From assembly GCA_945859605.1 (NCBI GenBank), contig OX243817.1, positions 26,468,843-26,532,842 of the forward strand: 64,000 nt of DNA, given 5' to 3'. The stretch is from Lumbricus rubellus. Lineage: Eukaryota > Annelida > Clitellata > Crassiclitellata > Lumbricidae. Positions 46,093-57,152 of this stretch are shown here, piece after piece; the first letter of the stretch is position 1; each line of letters opens with the position of its first letter. Position numbers and translations under genes: made by a program. The notes below the pieces were generated by a model. That model searched no databases and was not told the DNA's origin. It saw only the letters and a program-made list of their open reading frames with translations.

Positions 46093-47116
46093 GTAAACAT
46101 ACCATTCTCGTCCTCTGATCTGTTCTGTCTAATTTCGCCCCACTGATCTTCGTTACGTTAGCTATCATTAGCCGGGGTACAAGATTCTATATTGACGATG
46201 ATGGGTGCGATTATCATGATGCCTGCACAGTGCACATCAACTTCCTCTGTATTCTTCTGTGGATGTGACTGAAGCTGCAAGGTTTTCAAAGTTGCTTAAG
46301 AGACCAATTGATAAAGTTCTTCCACATATTTCGCTTTAAACAATGTTGGGTATAACAGTGTTATATACAATGTTATGCATGCATTAAAATTGTATTGTAT
46401 TTGAGCATTTATAAAGCATTCTTCTCAGCATTGAAGAGCGTTTCAGAAGCACTCCAGCATTGTTTTTTAAGGTGTTCTATTCAGTTAACTTGGTACCAGA
46501 GTGGATGGCAGGGTCCTTGATTACTTGCTACTGAGAATTTCCCTGCAGCTTAGAAACTGAACCAATCACCTGTCTACGTTTTTTAGTCACCCACTATATT
46601 AATTAGCTAATATTGCAATGGATCAATGACTACCAACCCTTGTTCCAGCATGTACCAGAATTGTATTAGTCGCTTGGATGTTGTCAACATTTGATGGCCA
46701 AACTATAATTATGATTTTCTGAGTGGTTGTTTGTATTTTGCAAATTCTGTATTATCATGTGTCGAGAAGGACTGGACTTAATGAACCCTTGAACCTTCTT
46801 TTGATAGAGGATTGAAGTAGGATGCTGCATTGCAGAATTTTTCATTTAGCTATGAAAAAATTTACCCAAAACCGCACAAAATTTTAAAGGCAGGGTGACT
46901 TGGAAAATCATTTGGCTATTTGTGTACTTCGACAAATAGTGAATGAAGGTGATACTACAAATTTAAAACAACTTTTGGCTGTTATGAGCACAATATATAC
47001 TGCTTTGTACACAGGATAAATTATTTCTAAGCAGGTGTTGCGTTATCAAAGCCAAGTAATAATGCTATAAAAATTAATGTATTGTTGTTAGATTTTAGGT
47101 AGAAATAGTGGCATCC
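46093..47116. promoter_or_regulatory. Upstream region of the SCP2-like gene
   Basis: No coding exon is seen. TTGTTGTTAGATTTTAG at 47082-47098 resembles a splice acceptor 18 bp before the chosen ATG, so a 5' UTR exon probably lies upstream. Confidence 0.35.
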
Positions 47117-50100
47117 ATGGCTTCCATTCTGAAATCAGTGAAGATTGAGATGGCACCAACTGCCTCCTTAGTTCCTGAAACGGTCTTCAAATCGAAAGTT
47201 GTTTTTGATGAAATTCGGAGAACACTGGAAAAGGTTGAGTCTACATTTACTGTGTCTTCACTTTAAATCAGTGATTTTCAACCGGGCTTCCGCGGAACCT
47301 AACGGCTCATGACGGTTGATCCCCCAAATGATTATTTTATATTGAAGACGAATCGTTACGTGTCCGCCTACGTGTTTTACATCTACAATGCGTTCAGGAC
47401 TTAAACCAGGCAGAAATTTCACAGCAGGACCTAAACTTGAGGAAAGATAATTATACTTTAACACAACTTGTCCATTACACTGATCCAGAGTAGAGCCTAT
47501 TTTCACTTTTCAATATTCTGTCCATCTGTCAGATGGATGGACAGTTCTGTTGTTGGTGAAATCGAGCAAAAGTGCAGTTGTTCTCTGACAGTGTTTTGTG
47601 CACTTTTAGAATTTTAGGGCATGGATACCAAATTATGTACTTTCAAAATAAAACTCTGGGGTTTTTGTCACAGGAGGGCAAGGCATTTGTGGAGAAAATT
47701 AAAGGCATCTACTGTTTCAAGATCACGCACGATGGCAACGAGGGTGTGTGGATTGTAGACTTAAAGCATGGCAGCGGCATGGTAAAGTACGACTCTGCAG
47801 GCGAGTGAAAGTTCAAGAGTAGTCCTTGTGTGCCATTCATATATAGGGTGTCTCGATAGGTCGTGAACGATTTTGAATGCAGAAAAATATATGTTATACA
47901 CAATATAATGTGGAAAGTTTTATACTGGCGGATAGGTTATTCAAATGAAAATGTTAATATAAAAAAATTAGATCACTAGCTCACTTAATAAAATTGTAGC
48001 GCCAATATCCGTGACGTCATCAAATTTGTGCCAAATAAATGTCAAGTTAAGCCGCAAACAATACTGTACGACCATCATTGTTAATTCACACATAATTAAT
48101 TAATACAAATTAGCATTTAGTATTTAATAATGTTTCCTTTACTCTTTATTACAGCCTCAAGTCGATTAGTCATCGAGCCAAATAGATTTTTCAGAGTTGT
48201 CAGAGGTAGGCCTATTGATGTCCATGCCTTACAAAGCCGACGTCTTAAGGTCGTTTGGGGTTCGGTATCGGCATAAACAGTTGCTGCCATAATACTCCAA
48301 ACATTTTCCATTTTTGACAAATCCGGCGAATTAGGCGACCAGTCCCTCGGTGAGATGTATGCTATCCATTGATATTCTTCTTCAACCATTCGACTGAAGC
48401 CTTTGATGTGTGTGCACGTGCACAGTCTTGTTGAAATAATCCTTCGCAGTTATTACGAAGCATTTTTGTGGCTGTGAATTGAGCGCATAGGCTACTGCAC
48501 TATGCTGGAATGCGGGTTTGACCTCTTTCTCCTGTATCTCATTGATGTAATAAGTCGAAGTGACTGAAGTTTTATTTGGAATGATATGAGGTTTTATTAA
48601 TCCAACTGTTTATGCCGAACCCGAATCACAGACACTGAACACCTTAAAACGTCGGCTTTGTAAGGCATTGACATCAATAGGCCTACCTCTGACAACTCTG
48701 AAAAATCTATTTGCTCGATGACTAATCGACTTAAGGCTGTAATAAAGAGTATTGGAAACATTATTAAATACTAAATGCTAATTTGTATTAATTAATTATG
48801 TGTGGATTAACAATGATGGTCGTACAGTATTGTTTGCGGCTTAACTTGACGTTTATTTGGCACAAATTTGATGACGTCACGGATATTGGCGCTACAATTT
48901 TATTAAGTGAGCTAGTGATCTAATATTTTTATACTAACATTTTCATTTGAATAACCTATCCACCAGTATAAAACTTTCCACATTACATTGTGTATAACAT
49001 ATATTTTTCTGCATTCAAAATCGTTCACGACCTATCGAGACACCCTATATTTTGCATTTATTTATCAATTTAGTCTATAATACTTTTAAACATATTATGA
49101 TTAAGTACTTGACAGAGAGTTGCCTGGTTCTAACCTTTATTTACTGGTATTTATCTGCTGGATGACCAGGATTACGTTAATTCTGAACACAGATTTAGAA
49201 TATAATTATTAATAGTCGATCTAAAACCGTGATTGGCGATTTGGTGTTGTACGGAGTTCTTAAAATTTGGTGTAAATGTGCTATTCTATTGCAGTCTGAA
49301 CACCGACATCTCATTTAAATTTGGTTTAGTAATATTATTCAAGCTTCTTGTCCAGAAAAACAGTTTATGATAAGACAATTTCTATAACGCTGAAGAAAAT
49401 GCCGAAAGATGGGGTGCTGTACACGAGTTAAAAAGTCAATGGCAATGTTTAAAAAGATAGGTATTGTGCTGTGGTTCATTCATTCTATAGACTTATACAT
49501 AGTGCCCCTTCAAGAAACCTACTTAGGGATCACCCAGCCCAGCCATGGCTAAATAAAACCCTCAAGTGATTTATAGAACAGAGTTTGAGTAGTCAGAGGT
49601 AATAATGACTTCAGACTTCAGTGGGACCTGGAATGAATATTAATTAATATTTATTAATATGATCCAAGTTTTATGCTTTTAACCAAACAATAGTCTGATT
49701 GTTATTGTTGTTATCATCGCTTTTATCATGGTAGTTATATTAAGTTTTAAAGTTGATACTATGTCGTATTAAAGTCAGATTAAAATACATTTGTTATGTT
49801 GATGTATTTATAGGTGCAAGTGATGTAACTATCACTGTTGGTGATGACTACTTTCTCCAGATGAGCATTGGCAAACTCAGTCCTCCAGAGGTAAGATGAC
49901 ATTGCCTAGATGAATTATTGAGCAAATTAATGCATACCACGTGTGCAGGATTATATTCATACTCTTATTACTCTATGATAAATATGTGAATTACAATCCA
50001 AGTTACCATTTTCAAGTATTCAATTAATAGACTTGGACAGATGTATCAACAGGAATACATGTAGGATGCTTTGCAATTCTCTCTTTGATGCATAAAATTT

Positions 50101-50601
50101 ATTTATTTTATTTCTCACATTTGCTATGGCGCCACTATTCAGAGGCGCTCCCAACTACAGCGAGGACACCGAATCAGAGTTTCACGCCAAAACGCACGAG
50201 CAACTGCAAGTGAAGGACTTGCTCAGGTCCCTACGCGGCGGCTTCAGGTGGATTCGAACCTGGCTCCAAGGCACTGAACCCACCACTACACCATCGCACC
50301 CCACAAAAAAATGTATGTTGGAGGCCGATTAAAGTCTGTCAGCTGCCACACATATGCATTTTGATCCTGCATTTAGAAAATATTTGAGTGAAATTTTCAC
50401 GCATCAAGTGCTTGTTTTAATTACCTTAAGCATTTACCGTAAGTGTGAACCTATAGACATAGATTATGCATTTTGGTTTTTAAATGTTCTCGTTTTCTTT
50501 TATAGGCATTTATAAAGGGTTACCTGAAGGTTCAAGGCAATCTAGGACTCGCATTCAAACTCCGAGATCTTTTGCACGAGCTGCATCGATCCAAACTATA
50601 A
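47117..50601 (+). CDS. SCP2-domain sterol/lipid carrier with peroxisomal SKL tail
   Basis: Four coding exons: 47117-47233, 47674-47800, 49814-49890, 50506-50601, giving 138 residues, the size of stand-alone SCP2. SCP2 domains carry sterols and fatty acyl chains in a hydrophobic tunnel. Visible family features are FVEKIKGIYCFKITHDG, WIVDLKHGSGMVKY, SDVTITVGDDYFLQM, IGKLSPPEAFIKGYLKVQGN and LGLAFKLRDLL. The protein ends HRSKL, a textbook PTS1, so a peroxisomal location is expected. Exon 2 most likely ends at a GC donor (GCAG|GCGAGT). A canonical alternative (GGCGA|GTGAAAG to GTGCAAG|TGATG) also keeps the frame and gives 137 residues. The ATG could be preceded by in-frame codons from an upstream exon. 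Intron 2 carries a Tc1-derived fold-back. It is head-to-head with DHCR24. Confidence 0.88.
47844..49047. mobile_element. Tc1-derived fold-back element, SCP2-like intron 2
   Basis: Arms of about 410 bp (47844-48250 and 48637-49047) are near-perfect inverted copies, beginning TAGGGTGTCTCGATAGGTCG. TA flanks both ends. The left arm and centre encode, on the minus strand, the C-terminal end of a Tc1-like transposase. The right arm repeats the same 3' coding end in the opposite direction. The structure suggests a duplicated transposon 3' half joined head-to-head. Confidence 0.88.
48117..48389 (-). pseudogene. Tc1-like transposase C-terminal fragment
   Basis: The 90-residue frame reads DWSPNSPDLSKMENVWSI, then RLCKAW, then SMTNRLEAVIKSKGNIIKY to the stop, which is the diagnostic end of Tc1-family DD34E transposases. 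The glutamate of MENVW is the third catalytic acid. The earlier Asp-bearing regions are missing, so it is inactive. It spans the centre and left arm of the fold-back element, and its last part is mirrored in the right arm. Confidence 0.85.
49496..49545 (-). repeat. SINE 3' fragment
   Basis: TACATAGTGCCCCTTCAAGA, then AACCTACTTAGGGATCACCC, is the reverse complement of the SINE tail. Confidence 0.6.
50100..50304 (-). mobile_element. tRNA-derived SINE copy, SCP2-like intron 3
   Basis: Nearly full length: tail AGAGGCGCTCCCAACTACAG, body AGTTTCACGCC...AACTGCAAGTGAAGGACTTG, box B GGTTCGAATCC and box A CTACACCA on the complement. It sits about 200 bp upstream of exon 4. Confidence 0.85.
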
Positions 50602-50825
50602 ACTCTTCCAACACAGCAGGATTTTAGAGTTCTTTGTCAGGATCTGGGAGTTCTTTGTGGTCTTACGGAATCTCTCGGCATTTGGAACAGTCGTTAATAG
50701 CGCCATTGTTACGTGCTTAAACTCGCTGCAGCATTCCTCAAACTACGTCTCGAAAAATGCGAACTTGCACTTTTAAATGTATGGGTATATTCCTCCAAGT
50801 GACAGGTTCCTTGAGAGTTGCAGTC

Positions 50826-51082
50826 ATGGGTGCCCACATCGAGAGGTAAAAGGGGCACTCGCCCCATGCCCCGGAAAATTTACACCAATTTTTTCGGTTT
50901 CTAACAAATTTCTTCATACTAAAGCACTAATACTGATGATATACAAAGCAAAACTGAGAAATTTACATTTTGGAACCTCTATGAATAAACCCATGTTCTT
51001 AATAAAGCAGAAAATTAAACTCTTGCTAGAAAAAATGTCTGTTTTGTCCTCATCTGTAAAATTTTCTGTGGGCACCCGTGGT
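50826..51082. mobile_element. Possible short inverted-end element (ATGGGTGCCCACA)
   Basis: ATGGGTGCCCACATCGAGAG at the left is matched by the complement of TCTGTGGGCACCCGTGG at the right, with further partial symmetry. No target duplication is found. It lies just past the SCP2-like gene and may be within its 3' UTR. Confidence 0.45.
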
Positions 51083-52667
51083 AGCAGTGACCAATATTTG
51101 GGGGAAATAAATATGTTAAAGCAAACCAAGCGGTCTGAACATGATGGTTAGGTGCTTGTGGTCTGCTGGATTATCCTCGGGAACAATCTCATCTCCGTTA
51201 CAAGTTTCCATTACTAACATAATGCTGCATTTTTCTGTTGACGTTAATTATTTTTTACCATTTTCTAGTAGCTTACGCTTGCATGGTCATTAAATTTGTA
51301 TATCAACTCTGAAGTGTTGTGGAGACTGCCAGGTGTCAGAGAAACACGTAATCTCTTGTTTCATTTATTTACAGTTTAGTATTTGATCCCAAACAAATTG
51401 TCTTCGGTTGAAAGCATTTACAAAAGTTCTGGGTGGACAAGATGGGGAGACAACTGAAAGAGTGGGTGACATGTTAAAATAAGAACAGAAAAGTCTTAAA
51501 ATATCCATAACATCCACCTTCACAGTTTTAAAATTTTGCTCAAAATAACAAATTATGGCTGTACACATATAAGTTATTCGCACAGTTTGACACGTCACTC
51601 ACCGAATGAATTGCGTGTCGAATTTTACAACGTAATACAATGCATGTAATTATATAGCACAACTTCCGATATGTTAGCAAAGAGAACAGACAATGCAGTA
51701 ATATCCATTCATAATATACCTTAAAGGAGCTTTTAATGCTGTCAAGAATAAAACCGATGCTTCCAAATTCGACAATTAAATTTTCGCTAATGATGGCAGA
51801 GTGTTTAATCCAGATGTCTCTGGAAGTGGAAGTTCTCCCAGAACTGACATTTCCTCCCCCAGAAAAATCTTGAGCTGTTGTTCACATGTATATATGTACC
51901 CTTACCCACCCCAGAAAAACGCATTGCCAAAAAAGGTTCTCCATGGAAGTTAGGTATGTAAAATTTGTGTGTTAGAATAATTGAAGAGCACAGCATTGAT
52001 GTACAAAAAGATTTGGCACAAAGACTAAAACTAAAAAATTTCATCAGATTTCAAAGTAACAGAATTGGTATTTTTTAAGAAATTTTAGAAGACTAAAAAA
52101 AGTCGACAGAAAAAATGTCTGGTCAAAGGGTACCATCGGTGTCTGATCTCAGTGGTTGTCATCCATTTTTCTCGCGCCCTGAAACCTGAATTCTCCCCCC
52201 CCCCCCCCACCCCAAGCAGGAGGACTAGATTAAACACTGGCTGACATACAACACAAATGGAGCACATGTATGCAATTTACAAAATATTTGAAGTCAATGT
52301 TTGGGATACAATAAAAACAGTGGCCTGCCCTTGCTCAGAAATCAATCATTAGTTTAAATACATGCTGTAGCTAAAACATGACTGATCAGCACAGGCTTTA
52401 TGCCTTGAGGGAATCCCAACACCTGTAGCATTTTTAAAAATAATGTTCTTCCATAAATGCCTCAAGATATAATTATTATTATATACATATATAGTACTTT
52501 CATATGTATATAAAATATACACGGATAATCATTACAATATATACATATTATGTACTCTTGTGTATTTCACCCTGTTCAGCATACGTTTCTGTCCACTTTA
52601 AAAGGCATCTGCTATACGAGTCAGCCATTTATGCATCACCTTTGTGGACTTAAAAGCATATATTGTG

Positions 52668-52671
<4 letters not shown>

Positions 52672-52733
<62 letters not shown>
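52672..52733. repeat. (TA)n microsatellite
   Basis: About 30 uninterrupted TA units. Confidence 0.97.
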
Positions 52734-52738
<5 letters not shown>

Positions 52739-53206
52739 ATGCATACATGCTCTGCAGGAGATAAAGAAAAATCCTTAATTAATTATTGTTTTGGTAATGT
52801 CCTGTGTTGAGAATTACATTCATTATTTAAGATAATTATTATAAACATCCAATGAGACAAGACTTGAACGGCCACGGCACGAGTTGTCTGAGGCAAGGAG
52901 TGATTCTGTTAATCAAAATGGACTTCTGCCGCACTGGTCGCTGCCGAGTTCTTTGTTGCTCTCGTCTGCAACGTAGCGTCGTCGGTTCCTTGGTCCGTTC
53001 AACTGCCGCAGTTGCCAGCATCCAAGCGAAAGGAATTGGAGAAGATGAAGAGATTGGCAGATGCTAGGAGCTCATGTAGAGTGTGGCAAACCTGAACAAA
53101 ATAAAATTGTAAAAACACACATAAAACACGAGTACATTAGTACAGTTGCTTTGTAAGGCTTCCTTGTAACAGCATGGCTGTGTTACTGCGCCATATAAAT
53201 TGTCGT

Positions 53207-53207
53207 A

Positions 53208-53237
<30 letters not shown>
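53207..53237. repeat. (ATT)n microsatellite at a retroelement tail
   Basis: About ten ATT units follow TGCGCCATATAAATTGTCGT, which resembles the shared SINE/LINE tail, so this is likely the 3' end of a retrocopy. Confidence 0.8.
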
Positions 53238-53240
<3 letters not shown>

Positions 53241-53637
53241 ATTGGTACAAGTAGTAACAACTAACTAATTATAATTCCCAACAAGTATAACTCATTTACT
53301 GGCTGTCAGTAACGTTTGTTCACATGGGTCATGTTTACCAAACATCTCTGATATCCCATGATCTTGCAAATGCTTAAAGACCAATTGTTTCGATCAATGT
53401 AATTTTGAAAGCGCCTCTGAGGATTTTTTTTAGAAGGTGCTTTACATTAAAATTACTTTGGGCAGCAGGCACATCAGTACACATCACTTCCACAACACTT
53501 GACCTTTGTACACACATGCCGTGTGCCCCACTGCAATGCCTACTGTCTGCATTCTTGCTTATACAATGCACAATGACTGCCATGTCGAACCAGAGGCTCT
53601 TACAGGTTAAAGTTCTGTCTTCATATATATTATATAA

Positions 53638-54121
53638 GGGTCCATCTAAATATCACGCATAAGCAAAAAAAAAGTATTTCTGACCCCCACCCCCCATCCT
53701 CCCTGTTGCAACTCATACATTTTGAAGAACCCCATGCGTACGTATAAATAAGCTTCCTCTGTTTACAAAAGTTAATATTAAGCTATTTAAAGTCATCTAT
53801 AAAAACGGTTACTTTACTGTTGGCTACTACTTATTTTTGCTAAACATTATTATTATATTTAATACCCAAATTTTTTAACACTGTTACGCTTTACCGTTAA
53901 GATTTTAAGAGAAGTTAATTATAATGTAAGAAAATGCCATCGAACGACCATATGATTAATACAGAGTTATAAAGAGACTAACGTGTGGACGTCATAATTA
54001 GACAATTATTTTGAGTACAAGGTATGTACATTTTGTCGAGATCCCATTCAGCTGTATGCAAATCACCTCAGAAATCCGGTTACCCCTCCCCTCCCTGCAT
54101 ACGTAATACATGGACAACCCC
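53638..54121. mobile_element. Second full copy of the GGGGCCGTCCAT-type MITE
   Basis: GGGTCCATCTAAATATCACG at the left pairs with the complement of CGTAATACATGGACAACCCC at the right. Its 484 bp length is nearly that of the 488-bp copy at 11029. It ends 70 bp past the KEAP1 stop codon. Confidence 0.7.
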
Positions 54122-54190
54122 AACTCAATGTCCTTTCTCTATGTCTCATTTTAGCCTTCTACACCTACGTAGTTCTTCCATTTTTCTTCT

Positions 54191-55734
54191 TCATCTCTTC
54201 CTCGTTCTGCACATGACCATCATGTCAACATTATCAGAGCAGCAGCTAGAACTGACTGACCGGCAGTTTGGTTCAATGCCAACGGCCACTCCATGTCCAC
54301 TGCGGCCACACGTCATCTTGGCTACCTCTGACCATTGCTCAGCGTCCGGGTCGTAGCATTCGATGCTCGATAGAAATGCCGTACCATCGTAGCCACCTAC
54401 AACATAGAAACATAACATAAGCATAAAAAAATCTACCTAACAGGTCATGAAAATTTAGTAAAACATTTTTGGATTATTTCAAAAAGTCATTTGAGTTTCA
54501 AATACACTGGGAAAATATTTCATATAAGCAAGTGCTGCAAGATATTGGTCCAAAATGTAAACAAAAAAGTTGCTTATTATGTATGATTTCAAGAAAGTCA
54601 TTTGAGTTTCAAATACACTGAAAAACATTTAATATAGTCAAGTACGTCAAGATAATATATTGGTCCAAAATGTAAACAAATAGTCACTTGCTAAAATACA
54701 TTATAATTATGGTCATTAAATTCAGCTGAGAATATAATAAAACTGTCAAGATATGAAAGGAATGCTTGAGACAATAATAATAAATATCAAAATGTCAAAC
54801 TACTAAAGCAAATGATAGAACTGATAATATCTTGGCCAAAAACCAAAGCCTCTGGGAGGATTTCATACAACGGTAAAAAAATTAAATGAATCAGTAAGTA
54901 ATGAACACGTGGCATAATAAACTTTACCGAGAGTGTAGATCTTATTGCTGACAACAGCCAAACTGAGTGCACTCCGTGGCCAGTTGAGCGGTGATATCAT
55001 CTGCCACTGGTCAGTATCTGGGTCGTATCGTTCGGCTGAAGGCAACTGGTTGACACCGTCGTAGCCACCGACAACGTAGACATGTTGGTCCAGGCTACAC
55101 ACACCTAACCAACAAACACCAACGATAAGCTGTCAGTAAAGAAAAATTATGGTATCTTAACATATTCATTCATTCATTCACTAAGAGAATTTGTATAGCG
55201 CCTATTCAAGGGGACTATTCAGAGGCGCTCCCAACACCAAATTTATATCGAAATTTTGAAAGTGTCAACATCTCGTTAACACCAAGCATGGAAAGCAACA
55301 ACTGTATTTCAAAAGTGGTTTGTTAGAAATGACAATTTAGAAACTGTTTAATAAAAGCATGTATCTCCATACAAAATGTATACATGCAAGATTGCATGAA
55401 TCTGGCCGTTTAGCCCTTTAATGCCAGAGGGTATAGGATTTCCCATACCATTTATTATCATCTCGGCATTAAATGGTTAAAAAGTTCTTCATGAACCTCA
55501 TAAGGCTGCATAGATCCCGATGTCTCACCTGCTCCACTCCGCTTGACATTCATCGGTGTAATCAGCTTCCACTCGTTCTTTTCCGGATGGTAGCATTCAA
55601 CGCTTGACAACCGCTGACTGCCGTCAAACCCACCGACAGCGTAGAGAAGTCGGTTGACAACTGCAACGCCGACGCCAATACGACTTGTAGACATAGATGC
55701 AACAGGCGACCACTTGTCGTTTTCAGGATCATAC
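54191..55734 (-). CDS. KEAP1: KEAP1, C-terminal kelch blades (partial gene)
   Basis: Three exons, 55734-55529, 55104-54928 and about 54402-54191, join in frame by GT-AG introns of phase 1. They encode the last three kelch blades and the C-terminal tail: [82 protein letters not shown]1 is the CUL3 adaptor that binds NRF2 and targets it for ubiquitination; reactive cysteines relieve this under oxidative stress. Residues matching human pocket positions are kept: Arg483 (RIGVGV), Ser508, Gln530, Ser555 (PRSAL), Tyr572 and Phe577 (GGYDGTAF), Ser602 (GRSG). The tail is Cys-rich (SSSCCSD) and somewhat longer than human. BTB, IVR and the first kelch exons are not visible; with exon phase demanding an upstream exon, they probably lie past 64000. 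Confidence 0.93.
55192..55234 (-). repeat. SINE 3' fragment in a KEAP1 intron
   Basis: TGTATAGCGCCTATTCAAGG then GGACTATTCAGAGGCGCTCC is the reverse complement of the SINE tail. Confidence 0.7.
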
Positions 55735-57152
55735 CTGGAAAAAAAGAAACAGACGATTTGCAATAAAAAAACCTTTCCATTACTTGTCAATCAGTACAAG
55801 TTTACAGCACAAGAACTTGGATCTTTGTCTCAACAGCTTTTAAATGCCACTGGTCAATGAAGTAGAGATCTGGAGAAACCACTGGCCCAAGATCAGAATA
55901 TTAGACACTACCGATATGGTGCATGGTCAATGGTCATCCCCATTGATTGTCTGGTGTATATACGGCATTGATTATATAGCATCAAACCTTTTCTACGCAC
56001 CGTGTTCTTTTGTGTAGACTACTGTATCAAAATATCTTTAAAAAATATTTTCCTACCTACCCAGTTTTTCAGTCTTGTACTGGAAACACATCTCTACTTT
56101 CTGGGGGGGGGGGGGGAAGACAATAAGAAAGAAATATAAATCTAACTGAATGACCAATAAACTTAAAAATACAAAACAAATGCAAATATTTCAAAATTTA
56201 AAAAAACTAAAAAACAGATAGAAAAGAGAATATGAAACACATATGCATAAAATTGCATATACGCATGCATGAGCACTTGTTACATAGTGCCCCTTCAAGA
56301 TTTCTACTCAGAGGCACTCCCGACTAAAGTGTGGACACTGAATGCTGAAGCGTATGAGCAATTGGGAGTGAAGGACTTGCTCAGGGTTCCTACGTGGCGG
56401 CTTGAGGTGGTTTCGAGCTTTCAACCTTACGGCCATAAGGCATCGAACATACCCTATACCACCGCGCCCCACAATGCATGTATTTAAAGTTCTGCTAACT
56501 TATGATTTACATAGGTGGTCCAACCTTTGTGCCACCTAAGAAACTACAACATGTGACCTGTGGTCTATTAGAGTTCGTCAGAGTCCGTTTGCCCAGAAGC
56601 GCTCCTGAGGGGTTTACCTTAAAGTTTACAGGTTTTCACTAACGGTACATGCTTCTAAATGGATGCTTCAACTTGTACGCAAAACAGATTTCTCAAATAA
56701 AGACACAGACTCTCATAATCCGTATATGGCATCAATAATTAGATGCTTCACAGTAAAAATCTAGAGTATGTTATAGAAGCCCCACTGAAGTCTAACAAGC
56801 AAATAATACAATTCTTTTTCTCTAATTTACCAGGTAGTAATAGTTATAATCTCTTAGTTCATGGGAGAATTTTTATTCTGACACTCCACATGCTGTTCAT
56901 GGCTTGTCATCATGAAGAACAGCAGACTGTTCAAACATTTCTTTATCTGCCTTCCGTAGCTTTCTTATCTTTCGTAGGCCATAGGCAACACATGTCAAAG
57001 TACATGGGTAGAAAATTCAGACTTGCCATTATGGAAAGCACAACTTGAAACCTTATTTCAACAACAAATCTTACAGTTACACTAAATGCTAAGCTTGCGT
57101 CACCAAGAAGCTTTAGTTTAAAGCTGTAACAAATACATGGAAGTCATATGTA
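55735..57152. other. KEAP1 intron sequence with SINE
   Basis: This lies upstream of the first visible KEAP1 exon and carries a SINE (56268-56472). No kelch, BACK or BTB motif is seen on the minus strand. Confidence 0.5.
56268..56472 (-). mobile_element. tRNA-derived SINE copy
   Basis: Tail AGTGCCCCTTCAAGATTTCT...CAGAGGCACTCCCGACT, body AGCAATTGGGAGTGAAGGAC, head ACCACCGCGCCCCAC. The box B region is degenerate. Confidence 0.8.

Larger units (their letters stand above)
50602..53637. other. Intergenic between the SCP2-like gene and KEAP1
   Basis: This contains the SCP2-like 3' UTR, a probable element at 50826-51082, a (TA)n tract at 52672-52733, an (ATT)n tract near 53207-53237 and SINE/LINE-tail traces near 53160-53205 and 53408-53450. 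No protein-coding gene is recognised. Confidence 0.5.

Noticed and set aside
50777..51151. 124-codon frame after the SCP2-like gene
   Set aside because: It overlaps a probable inverted-end element and has no domain, start context or splice links.
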